Positions 45,656 through 53,728 of a stretch of 64,000 nucleotides of DNA are shown one piece after another (the stretch's first letter is position 1; every line of letters starts with the position of its first letter). This DNA comes from Paraburkholderia hayleyella. GTDB lineage: Bacteria; Pseudomonadota; Gammaproteobacteria; Burkholderiales; Burkholderiaceae. The stretch spans positions 372,001 to 436,000 of the forward strand of contig NZ_QPES01000001.1 in assembly GCF_009455685.1 (NCBI RefSeq). The letters run 5' to 3'. The notes under the pieces are model-generated. The model worked only from the letters and a program-made list of their open reading frames with translations, did not search any database and had not been told where the DNA came from. A program made the position numbers and the translations under genes.

Positions 45656-46643
45656 AAGCGTCTTCCGCCTTGCCGCCGATCACGATCTGGCCGCTTTCGG
45701 CCAGATCCCGGGCAATCTGCACAATGCGCCGCTGCTGGGTTTCGACATCCGAGACCCGTACCGGGCCACGTGTATCGAGATCTTCCGTAAGCAGCTCGGC
45801 GGCGCGTTGCGACATGTTGGACAGAAACTTCTGCCGCAATGCGCTCGGGGCACCCTTGAGGGCGACGATCAGCGCTTCCGAATCGATTTCTTTCAGCAGC
45901 AACTGGATGCCGCGATCTTCGATATCCAGCAGGTTCTCGAAGACGAACATCTGGTCGATGATTTTTTGCGCCAGTTCGGCGTCGTACTGCCGCACGTTTT
46001 CCAGCACGCTTTCTTCGTGATTGCCGGGCATGAAGTTGAGAATTTCCGCTGCCGTGCGGATACCGCCCATCGGGCTGCGCTTGAGGTTATCGCTGCCCGA
46101 GAGCAAGCCCGTCAGCACGTCATCGAGTTCGCGCAGTGCGGCGGGCTGAATCCCGTCGAGCGTGGCGATGCGCAGCAGCACATCGTTGCGTAGACGCTCG
46201 GCGAGACAGGCGGCGATTTCCGATGCCTGATCGCGGTCCAGGTGCACGAGGATCGTGGCGATGATCTGCGGATGCTCATTCTTGATGAGTTCGGCCACTG
46301 CCGCCGAATCCATCCACTTCAGCCCTTCGATGCCGCTGGTGTCGCTGCCTTGCAGGATGCGGTCGATCACCGCCCCTGCCTTGTCCTCGCCTAGCGCCTT
46401 GGTCAGCACGGTGCGGATGTAGTCGCTCGAATCGAGCGACAGCGCAGTGTGCTGCTCCGCTTCCTTGACGAACTCGTGCAAGACCTCGTCCACCTGCTCG
46501 CGCGTGACGTTTTTCAGCGCGGCCATCGCTACGCCGATCTTTTGCACTTCGCGCGGCGCGAGAAACCGGAAAACCTGGGCCGCCTCTTCCTCGCCGAGCG
46601 AAATCAGCAGGAGCGCGCTCTTCATCACGCCTTCAGCGTTCAT
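45648..46643 (-). CDS. fliG: Flagellar motor switch protein FliG
   Basis: FliG is the rotor protein that contacts the stator. The 331-residue product has the N-terminal LLISLGEEEAAQVFRFL, the EHPQIIATILVHLDRDQA middle motif, and C-terminal charged residues in LLKEIDSEALIVALKGA and AELLTEDLDTRGPVRVSDVE that act in torque. It overlaps the fliF stop by 11 bases. Confidence 0.97.
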   Translation of the reverse strand: MNAEGVMKSALLLISLGEEEAAQVFRFLAPREVQKIGVAMAALKNVTREQVDEVLHEFVKEAEQHTALSLDSSDYIRTVLTKALGEDKAGAVIDRILQGSDTSGIEGLKWMDSAAVAELIKNEHPQIIATILVHLDRDQASEIAACLAERLRNDVLLRIATLDGIQPAALRELDDVLTGLLSGSDNLKRSPMGGIRTAAEILNFMPGNHEESVLENVRQYDAELAQKIIDQMFVFENLLDIEDRGIQLLLKEIDSEALIVALKGAPSALRQKFLSNMSQRAAELLTEDLDTRGPVRVSDVETQQRRIVQIARDLAESGQIVIGGKAEDAYV

Positions 46644-48420
46644 CTGACACCCAGTTTTTGACGACAGTGGCTACGATTTTCGGATCCTGGCGAGCGATGG
46701 TGCGCGCGTATTCCAGGTTCCGCTCGAACTTGTGCTTCTCGCTTTCGAATGACAGCAACGAGTTATTGATGCCGTCGTCCACCTCGTTGCCCGCCGTCGC
46801 CAGCGCGGGCGGTTTGGGCGGCAGGCCATCGAGTTGCAACGTATCGTCCTGGGCCAGCGCCGGGTTGGCCGCGGGCGCCGCGCCAGGCGGAAAGGTCCGG
46901 CGCAGCACGGGCTTGAGCACGACGAAATACAGAAACAGGGCGACGGCTCCGATCCCGGCGTAGGTGGCCACCTGGCGTGCCAGCCCGAGCATGTCCGGCT
47001 GACGCCACCACGGCAGCTCGATGCCGCTATCGGTGTCGGCGGTGAAGGCACTGTTCACCACGTTGACCGAATCGCCCCGTTTGGCGTCGTAGCCCATCGC
47101 GTCTTTCACCAGTTGCTGGATTTGTGCCAGCTTGTCAGCCGACAGGGGCTGCAGCGTCGCATGGCCTTTTGCATCGACGTGGCGCTGATAGTTCACCACC
47201 ACCGCAGCGGACAGGCGCTTGATCCCACCCATTGGCTGTTCGATATGGCGCACGGTTTTATCGAGTTCGTAATTGGTCGTGGCGTCCTTGCGTTCGCTCA
47301 CGGGAATCATGGCCGCTGCCGAGGCCGCGTTCGGGCCGGTAGCGGCGTCGATGGGCGCTGACGCAGGTTGCGGCGGCTGGTTCGACAGCGCGCCGGGTAC
47401 GCCTGAGGCCCCGGCGCGTGCCTGTTCGGTGGAGCCGCTGGTTTGCAGGCTGCGCACCGATGCTTGCTGCGGGTTGCCATTTGGCGCATAGGTTTCGGCG
47501 GTTTGTTCGATGCGGGAGAAATCGATGTCGGCGCTGACTTGCGAGCGCGCATTGCCTGCACCGAACAGCGGCGCGAGGATCGCGTCGATGCGCTGCTGCG
47601 TGTTGCGCTCGATTTGCTGCACGTATTTCAGCTGGCTGGCGTCAAGCCCGCTGGCGTTGCCCGCTTGCGTGAGCAGGTTGCCGTCCTGATCGACGATCGT
47701 GACGTTGCGCACCGGCAGATTGGCCACGGCCGCCGCCACCATATGCGTGACCGCGACCACCTGGCCCTCGTCGAGCGTGCGCCCCGGATACAGGTTGACC
47801 ATCACCGAAGCCGATGGCGCTTCGCGCTCGCGCACGAACACGGACGGCTTGGGGATCGCCAGATGGACTCGCGCCGAACGCACGGTGGAGATGGATTCGA
47901 TGGTGCGTTGCAGCTCGCCTTCGAGGGCGCGCTGGTAATTGACTTGCTCGGCGAACTGGCTGATACCGAATTTCTGGTTATCCATCAGCTCAAAGCCCAC
48001 CGAACCGTTTTTCGGCAACCCCTGGGCGGCGAGGCGCAGACGCATCTCATGCACTTGATCGGCGGGCACGAGGATGGCGCTGCCGGCATCGCTGAACTTG
48101 TAGGGCAGGTTGGCCTGTTGCAGCGCAGCGACGATGGCTCCGCCATCGGCATCCGAGACGTTGCTGTACAGCACCTTGTAGTTGGGCGTGCGCGACCACA
48201 GCACGAGCGCGACGATAACCGCGATGCAAAACGCGGCGGCGATGATGAGCGGCGTGCGTGGATTGCCGCGCATCGGCGTGAGCGATGACAGCCGTTGCGA
48301 AAAACCGCCTGCGAAGCCTCCGCCAGACGCCCCACCCAAGTCCGCCACGCCGCTGGCGGACGGATTGGCGAGGCCCATGCGGGCGTCGGGGGTGACAAGC
48401 GGGTTAGCTGATGAATCCAT
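46633..48420 (-). CDS. fliF: Flagellar MS-ring protein FliF
   Basis: FliF builds the MS-ring, the first basal-body structure. The 595-residue protein has two membrane segments (LIIAAAFCIAVIVALVLW near residue 60; VATYAGIGAVALFLYFVVL near 460) with ring-building motifs between (YKVLYSNVSDADGGAIV, GSVGFELMDNQKFGISQFAE) and a C-terminal cytoplasmic tail ending VVKNWVSDE that binds FliG. It heads the minus-strand operon and is divergent from fliE across 277 bases. Confidence 0.97.
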   Translation of the reverse strand: MDSSANPLVTPDARMGLANPSASGVADLGGASGGGFAGGFSQRLSSLTPMRGNPRTPLIIAAAFCIAVIVALVLWSRTPNYKVLYSNVSDADGGAIVAALQQANLPYKFSDAGSAILVPADQVHEMRLRLAAQGLPKNGSVGFELMDNQKFGISQFAEQVNYQRALEGELQRTIESISTVRSARVHLAIPKPSVFVREREAPSASVMVNLYPGRTLDEGQVVAVTHMVAAAVANLPVRNVTIVDQDGNLLTQAGNASGLDASQLKYVQQIERNTQQRIDAILAPLFGAGNARSQVSADIDFSRIEQTAETYAPNGNPQQASVRSLQTSGSTEQARAGASGVPGALSNQPPQPASAPIDAATGPNAASAAAMIPVSERKDATTNYELDKTVRHIEQPMGGIKRLSAAVVVNYQRHVDAKGHATLQPLSADKLAQIQQLVKDAMGYDAKRGDSVNVVNSAFTADTDSGIELPWWRQPDMLGLARQVATYAGIGAVALFLYFVVLKPVLRRTFPPGAAPAANPALAQDDTLQLDGLPPKPPALATAGNEVDDGINNSLLSFESEKHKFERNLEYARTIARQDPKIVATVVKNWVSDER

Positions 48421-48697
48421 GCTGCGGGTTTCTCCGGAATACCTTGAGTGCGGCGGTGGAAGCCTGGCGTGTGCCGCTCACCCTGGTTGGGCGGGTGGTG
48501 TTGATGACAGGCGACAAGTACAGCGGTACGGCGCTCGCGCGGACAGAGACTTCCACGCTGGCGATTATCCGCAGCGCGCTCGTCCCCGATCTGTCGAACA
48601 GAAGCCGGTTTTCCCTCTACTTTCGGGGCTTTGACTGGAGCGGCATTGCTATGCTTTCTGCGGCTGGCAGCTTTGCCGGCCGTTGACTGGAGAGATC

Positions 48698-49024
48698 ATG
48701 AGCGTACCGATTGATGGCCTGTCGTCTGGCTTGCAGCAGATTCGCGCGATGGCGGCGCAGGCGGCAGGAGGGGCGGGCACAGCGTCAGATGCAACGCAGT
48801 CCGGCGGGTTTGCCTCGCTGCTGAAAGCGTCGCTCGACAAGATCAGCGGCGACCAAAAACACGCGATGAGCGAAGCGAAGGCGTTTGAAGTGGGTTCGCC
48901 GAATGTCTCGCTCAATGACGTCATGGTGGATATGCAAAAAGCGGGTATCGGCTTTCAGTTTGGCTTACAGGTGCGTAACAAACTGGTCTCCGCTTATAAC
49001 GAAATCATGCAAATGAACGTTTGA
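48698..49024 (+). CDS. fliE: Flagellar hook-basal body complex protein FliE
   Basis: FliE links the MS-ring to the rod. The 108-residue protein has FASLLKASLDKISGDQKHA and the conserved C-terminal VSLNDVMVDMQKAGIGFQFG, ending VSAYNEIMQMNV. ATG 48698 with TGGAGAGA upstream is chosen over an in-frame TTG at 48683. It is transcribed divergently from fliF. Confidence 0.95.
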   Translation: MSVPIDGLSSGLQQIRAMAAQAAGGAGTASDATQSGGFASLLKASLDKISGDQKHAMSEAKAFEVGSPNVSLNDVMVDMQKAGIGFQFGLQVRNKLVSAYNEIMQMNV

Positions 49025-49437
49025 GCGTTCGTGTATTTGCATGTTGGCATGTTGGCGTGTTTCATGACCTGCGGTGTGATCCGCGATATCACCTGTGTTA
49101 TCGCATTGGGGTCATCACGGTGGTGTTCTCTTGTGGCATTCCGCTGCTCATCCCTTGCTGGGCGCCGTTGTCATGACGGCGTAGCGCTAGCGTTCGCGCT
49201 CATCGGGTGAAGCCGTGGTTTTCCGCAATGAATAAAAGAAAAACGCGCGGATTGAAGCTGTCCCGCAGCGCATGTGGCATGCAGTAAAAATGACTTCTTA
49301 TCCTAAAGCTTTGTCTGCTTCATCCGATAACCCGGGTAGCACTCACGTTGCAGCCGCTCGCGTCACGCGGCGCTCGTGCGCCCAGTTATGAGCGCCGTAT
49401 TCAGCCGCATTAGCTGCATCACACAGGAGGAGTACCG
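49025..49437. other. Intergenic region fliE-fliS
   Basis: A 413-base gap without a supported gene. It has G/T-rich repeats near its start (TTGCATGTTGGCATGTTGGC) and the sigma-28 promoter for fliS near its end. Otherwise I see nothing definite. Confidence 0.6.
49304..49330 (+). promoter_or_regulatory. Sigma-28 (FliA) promoter for fliST
   Basis: TAAAGCTT (49304-49311), an 11-base spacer and TCCGATAA (49323-49330) match TAAAGTTT-N11-GCCGATAA at 14 of 16 positions with exact spacing. It is 107 bases before fliS. Confidence 0.88.
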
Positions 49438-49902
49438 ATGTTTTCGCCAGGCAACGCCGGAGTCAATGCTTATGCCAAGATTGGCGTCGAGACTGGAGTC
49501 ATGGGCGCGAGCCCGCATCGCCTGATCGTGATGCTGTATCAGGGCGCACGCCAGTCCATCGCTCTTGCCCGGATGCATTTGCAGCAAGGCCAGATTGCGC
49601 AGCGCGGCGAGGCTATCAGCAAGGCCATCCGGATCATCGAGCTGGGTTTGCACCAAGCGCTCAACCTTGAGGCGGGCGGTGCTATCGCGGCGCGGCTCGA
49701 TGCGCTCTACAGCTATATGACCCGGCGTCTGCTCGAAGCCAGCCTTGAGCAAAGCGAAGCGCTGCTGCTCGAAGTGGATGCTTTGCTTGCCACACTCGAA
49801 ACAGCCTGGATCGGCATCGGACCTGAAGTGGCGCGCATGGCGGCGCAGCAAGCGGCACAAGGTGCGGGAACAGCAGCAGTAACGGCGGAACCCGTCAAAT
49901 GA
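49438..49902 (+). CDS. fliS: Flagellin export chaperone FliS
   Basis: FliS binds flagellin and keeps it unfolded for export. The 154-residue protein has YAKIGVETGVMGASPHRLIV, LYQGARQSIALARMHL and LLEASLEQSEALLLEVDALL. AGGAGG precedes the ATG. It overlaps fliT as ATGA. Its client flagellin gene is not in the window. Confidence 0.95.
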   Translation: MFSPGNAGVNAYAKIGVETGVMGASPHRLIVMLYQGARQSIALARMHLQQGQIAQRGEAISKAIRIIELGLHQALNLEAGGAIAARLDALYSYMTRRLLEASLEQSEALLLEVDALLATLETAWIGIGPEVARMAAQQAAQGAGTAAVTAEPVK

Positions 49903-50225
49903 CACCCGACCCAGACTATTTCGCGCGCTACGAGGCGATTGCGGCGGTGTCTGGCCGGATGCTGAGTGCGGCGCGCCGTTCACGCTGGGCGGATCTGGAG
50001 CTGTTGCAGGATGAGTTTCGCGCGCTGATCGAGCGGCTGGACGGCACAGAGGTCGGCGTCACGCTTGATGACGCGGGACGGGCACGTAAATATTGTCTGA
50101 TTCGTCAGATCCTCGCCGATGACGCGGCGATTCGTGATCTCGCCAACCCTGATATGGCGCGGCTATCCGTCCTGCTTTCCGGACGTCCTGTGCTGGCGCT
50201 CAAAGCGTTTTATGGCGCGCATTAG
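49899..50225 (+). CDS. fliT: Flagellar chaperone FliT
   Basis: FliT-type chaperone for the filament cap FliD. The 108-residue helical protein has YEAIAAVSGRMLSAARRSRW and a C-terminal LLSGRPVLALKAFYGAH. FliT proteins are poorly conserved, so the call rests on size, helical pattern and the coupled position after fliS. Confidence 0.82.
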   Translation: MTPDPDYFARYEAIAAVSGRMLSAARRSRWADLELLQDEFRALIERLDGTEVGVTLDDAGRARKYCLIRQILADDAAIRDLANPDMARLSVLLSGRPVLALKAFYGAH

Positions 50226-50299
50226 ATGGGCCGGGCGGATGCCGGGTCCGGTGCTGGCGCCGGAGGGCTCGGCTCACGCTGGGTGAGGAAGAACATCGC

Positions 50300-51808
50300 A
50301 TGAACCCGCTCGACACAGATTTAGCTGCCTTGCTGGTGCATCGAGTCGACAGCTTGCTGTCTGTCGCGCCGGGTCATACCGCAGCGTCGAATACGGGAGC
50401 GGCAGCCACACAGGCGTTTGCTTCCGGAGCGGGGACGAATGCCGCCAGCCCGCCTGCGGTTTCGGCGCAGACCGCACTGTCTGCCATGGCGCGGACGCTG
50501 GATGCGATTGTGCGCTCAGGTGGTACGGCCACGCCGGCGGTGCTGGGCCAGACACCCGTCTGGCCGTACCCGCCTGGGGCCACTATGTTGGCCCCGAACT
50601 GGGCACAACAGGTTTTGACTTCGGCTGCGAGCGCCGGGCATACGCCTGCCACTAACTCTGCCAATCCCGCCAACCCCGCCGCCGTCGCGTTGACGGCCGC
50701 ATTGCGGCAGACCGTGGCGCAATGCGGCCTGTTTTATGAAGCGCATCTGGCGCAATGGCTGGTCGGGCAGCGCTCATTGCAGGCGCTGCTGGACGAGCCG
50801 CAAAACCGCCTGGTGAGCTCGCCACGCGGGTTGCCGCCGTCGCCGCTGTCCGCGGCGCTGGCTGATGTTTTCGCCGATGCCTCTGCCGAATCCACCTCTT
50901 TTCGCGCCAGTTCGCGCTGGACCGAGGGCGCTCGCATGGCCACATCCGCAAGCGCACCCAATGCAGGCACGAACACGAGCACGAACACGAGCACGAGCAC
51001 GAGCACGAGCACGGGCACTACGGTTACACCGCTCGCTGCACGCCTGGCCGCAGCAAGCCAGGCGATGGCTGAGCGTTTGTCCAGCCTGAGCGCGCCAGCG
51101 ACCCCCGTGCGACGTCTTTATGGCGGCGAGCCGGATACTTCGGCGATGTCGCTGGCTAACGCGGGCGACGCCTCAAGTTCCCAGGCAGCCCAATCCGGCT
51201 TGCTTCCCGTGATTCATCCCGCGACCGCTTCGCTTGTGCGCCAGCAGCTCGATCTGCTGGCGAGCGAGCAGTTTCGCTGGAGCGGCGAAGCCTGGCCCGG
51301 CGCGAAATTCGACTGGACCATTGAGCGCGACGATTCCGAACGGCGCGGCCGGGGGCATCGAGACTCGTCTGCTGCGGCCCCGGCTCAGGATGAAGCGCGT
51401 GTGTGGCGCACCCGAGTCACGCTGTCGCTCCCCGTGCTGGGAACGGTGGACGCGGAACTTGCCTTGACCGGTGCGCAACTGGTGGTGCGCTTGCAGGCCA
51501 ATGCGGATGGCGCGGAGCGCCTGGTACAACAGGGCGAAGCTTTTGGCCAGCGTCTGGCCGCAGCGGGCATTCAGCTTCACGGCCTCTCGATTCGCGCGGT
51601 CGCGGACGAAGCCAGCCTGTGGCAGCCATTCCATGAATCTGAAACGAATGAAACGCCCGAACCGGGGGCTACCGATCCGGCTCAGGCCGCCAGTGCCTAT
51701 GCCCGGGCCGCCGCGACGGCTGCCACGCGGGCTTCAGGACACACCGCACAGCCCGCATCACAGCAGGCGGCGGGCAAGGCTGACGATGTCGATTGGGACG
51801 TGCGATGA
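50300..51808 (+). CDS. FliK-like hook-length control family protein (second copy)
   Basis: A 502-residue protein with an Ala/Ser/Thr-rich N-terminal two-thirds and a C-terminal domain resembling FliK: LPVLGTVDAELALTGAQLVV, QQGEAFGQRLAAAGIQLHGL. It is distinct from the operon fliK at 41506-42930. It precedes an FlhB C-terminal-like gene that overlaps its stop as ATGA, so the two probably act together in export switching. A hexamer repeat (50971-51018) encodes a Thr/Ser/Asn run. A GTG or ATG start before 50300 is unlikely, as GAGGAAGA lies just upstream. Confidence 0.78.
   Translation: MNPLDTDLAALLVHRVDSLLSVAPGHTAASNTGAAATQAFASGAGTNAASPPAVSAQTALSAMARTLDAIVRSGGTATPAVLGQTPVWPYPPGATMLAPNWAQQVLTSAASAGHTPATNSANPANPAAVALTAALRQTVAQCGLFYEAHLAQWLVGQRSLQALLDEPQNRLVSSPRGLPPSPLSAALADVFADASAESTSFRASSRWTEGARMATSASAPNAGTNTSTNTSTSTSTSTGTTVTPLAARLAAASQAMAERLSSLSAPATPVRRLYGGEPDTSAMSLANAGDASSSQAAQSGLLPVIHPATASLVRQQLDLLASEQFRWSGEAWPGAKFDWTIERDDSERRGRGHRDSSAAAPAQDEARVWRTRVTLSLPVLGTVDAELALTGAQLVVRLQANADGAERLVQQGEAFGQRLAAAGIQLHGLSIRAVADEASLWQPFHESETNETPEPGATDPAQAASAYARAAATAATRASGHTAQPASQQAAGKADDVDWDVR
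50971..51018 (+). repeat. Hexamer tandem repeat in the second FliK-like gene
   Basis: Eight units of GA(A/G)CAC-type hexamers encode alternating Thr-Asn/Ser residues. In frame, so copy number changes only length. Confidence 0.85.
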
Positions 51809-52167
51809 GACGCGCCCGGCGCAAAGGCGCGGCGGCGCTGGCCTACGATGCGGCGGGTGGCGATAGCTCGCCGCGCGTGGTGGCGAAGGGCTATGGCATG
51901 GTCGCGGAGATGATCGTGCAGCGCGCCCGCGAAGCGGGTCTCTATGTTCACGAAGCACCCGAGATGGTCTCGCTGCTGATGCAGGTGGATCTGGATGCGC
52001 AGATTCCGCCCCAGTTGTATCAGGCGGTGGCCGAGTTGCTGGCGTGGCTGCACCGGCTGGAAAGCGGCATGCCTGAGGCGGGGAGCATGCCGCCGGCCGA
52101 TGTTCCGGTCCATGCGGCTAATCCGCTTGACGCGGAAAGAACTTCGCCTCCTAAAAACGCAACATGA
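51805..52167 (+). CDS. FlhB C-terminal-like protein (FhlB/EscU-type export switch)
   Basis: A 120-residue protein resembling the cytoplasmic C-terminal half of FlhB after its cleavage site, without membrane segments and without NPTH. It has AALAYDAAGGDSSPRVVAKG, equivalent to the FlhB segment after NPTH, and IPPQLYQAVAELLAWLHRLE like the FlhB end. In other bacteria such proteins (FhlB) can partly replace the FlhB C-domain. It is coupled to the FliK-like gene by ATGA and its last 17 bases overlap the convergent aldehyde dehydrogenase gene. Confidence 0.85.
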   Translation: MRRARRKGAAALAYDAAGGDSSPRVVAKGYGMVAEMIVQRAREAGLYVHEAPEMVSLLMQVDLDAQIPPQLYQAVAELLAWLHRLESGMPEAGSMPPADVPVHAANPLDAERTSPPKNAT

Positions 52168-53668
52168 AACGCAGCAGCGCTTTCATCCGCTTGCCATAAG
52201 GCGGTGCGATCAGCCAGCGGCCATTGAAACGCGCCTGCGTCAGCACCGGCTTCATCCGCGAAAACGTAACGAAGCCTTCATAACCGTGATACGCCCCCAT
52301 TCCGCTGGCTCCCACGCCCCCGTAGGGCAGGTTTTCGCACGCCAGATGCATCAACGTTTCGTTGATGGCCATGCCGCCAGCCACGGTTTCGCGCGTGACG
52401 CGCTCGATCGTGGCCGGATCGTCGTCATAGAGATACAGCGCTAACGGGCGGGGCCTGGCATTGATCCAGGCGATGGCTTGCGCGAGCGTGTCATAAGGCA
52501 CGAGCGGCAACAGCGGGCCAAAAATCTCTTCTTGCATCAAGGCGGTTGTCGCAGGCGCTTGCGTCACCACGCAGGGCGTAAAGCGTCGTGTGAGCGGATC
52601 AGCGGCGGCCGGATCGAGCGGATGGAGCTGTGCGCCAGCAGCGAGGGCCTCGTCGGCGAGTTGCTGCAGCCGGGCGAAATGCCGGGACGTGATGATCGAG
52701 GTGTAATCCGGATTGCGCGCGAAAGCGGGATACATCTGCGCGAAGCGGGCGCGGGCCCGCTCGATGAAGGCCTGCTCGGTGCCGCGTGGCAACAGCACGT
52801 AATCGGGTGCCACGCAGGTTTGTCCCGCATTGAGCGTCTTGCCCGCGAGCAGGCTGTCCACCGCGTAACTGAAACGCGCGCCGGGCCCGATAAGCACGGG
52901 CGATTTGCCGCCTAACTCCAGCGTGACGGGCGTCAGATGCGCAGCGGCGGCGCGCATCACTTCGCGGCCCACGTGCGTGGAGCCGGTGAACAGCAAATGA
53001 TCGAAAGGCAGTGCGCTGAAGGCGGCGGCGAAGGCGGCATCGCCATTGACGACCGCGACCTGTTCGGGCGCGAAGGTTTGCGCGATGAGCTCGGCGAATA
53101 ACGTCGAAGTACGCGGTGTCAGTTCCGACATCTTGAGCAGTGCGCGATTGCCCGCCGCGAGGGCGCTGATGAGTGGACTGGCGGCCAGCAGCACCGGGTA
53201 ATTCCACGGCGCGATGATGCCGATCACGCCTAGCGGCTGAGGCACGACCTGCGCGCGCGCCGGCCGCAGCCACTTGCTGGCGCGACGCCGTTGCGGCTTC
53301 ATCCAGCGCTTGCCGCAGCGCAGCACGTTGTCAATCTCTTCCTTGAGCAACAAGAATTCGGCCAGAAGGGTTTCTTCTTGTGCGCGATTGCCGAAATCGT
53401 CGTGGATCGCTGCGGCTAGTGCGACGCGGTGGTTCAGCAGCATCTCGCGCAAGGCCTTCAGATGCGCGGCACGATCCGCCCAGGACGGATAGGGCGCAGC
53501 TTGCCAGGCCGCGCGCTGGCGCAGCAACAGCGCATGAGCCGTGGCGGCCGGAGCCAGGGGCGCGGATGCTTCAGGTGAGGCTGCGGCTTCAGGGGGCATG
53601 AAAGCATCCGGTGTGGGGCGACAGGTTTCCGTCTGGCCTGGGCTGATATTGAGCCGAAGTTGGGTCAC
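52151..53668 (-). CDS. NAD(P)-dependent aldehyde dehydrogenase, coniferyl-aldehyde-dehydrogenase type
   Basis: A 505-residue aldehyde dehydrogenase. It shows IIAPWNYPVLLAASPLISAL, the cofactor loop LLFTGSTHVGREVM, the Glu in VTLELGGKSPVLIG, and catalytic Cys in NAGQTCVAPDYVLL. QEEIFGPLLPLV and LPYGGVGASGMGAYHG are also family features. The C-terminal hydrophobic and basic end (MKALLRFMLRF) is typical of the coniferyl aldehyde or fatty aldehyde subgroup; the true substrate is unknown. The GTG at 53668 lies inside a 13-bp repeat and has no clear ribosome-binding site, so the start is uncertain; ATG near 53599 is an alternative. Confidence 0.87.
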   Translation of the reverse strand: MTQLRLNISPGQTETCRPTPDAFMPPEAAASPEASAPLAPAATAHALLLRQRAAWQAAPYPSWADRAAHLKALREMLLNHRVALAAAIHDDFGNRAQEETLLAEFLLLKEEIDNVLRCGKRWMKPQRRRASKWLRPARAQVVPQPLGVIGIIAPWNYPVLLAASPLISALAAGNRALLKMSELTPRTSTLFAELIAQTFAPEQVAVVNGDAAFAAAFSALPFDHLLFTGSTHVGREVMRAAAAHLTPVTLELGGKSPVLIGPGARFSYAVDSLLAGKTLNAGQTCVAPDYVLLPRGTEQAFIERARARFAQMYPAFARNPDYTSIITSRHFARLQQLADEALAAGAQLHPLDPAAADPLTRRFTPCVVTQAPATTALMQEEIFGPLLPLVPYDTLAQAIAWINARPRPLALYLYDDDPATIERVTRETVAGGMAINETLMHLACENLPYGGVGASGMGAYHGYEGFVTFSRMKPVLTQARFNGRWLIAPPYGKRMKALLRFMLRF

Positions 53669-53720
53669 GAGGCTGGGTCACGAAGTTGGGTCACGAGGTT
53701 GAGTCACGAGGTTGAGTCAA
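53656..53720. repeat. 13-bp tandem repeat at the aldehyde dehydrogenase start
   Basis: Five units of GA(A/G)G(T/C)TG(G/A)GTCA(C/A) span the 5' end of the aldehyde dehydrogenase gene and the gap to the acyl-CoA dehydrogenase stop. Four units carry a GTG on the minus strand, and as 13 is not divisible by three, copy changes would shift which one is in frame. Confidence 0.88.
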
Positions 53721-53728
53721 TTCCGCGC

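Noticed and set aside
48640..48665. Possible sigma-54 site before fliE
   Set aside because: The GG and GC pairs are spaced by nine bases instead of ten and the rest of the consensus is poor.
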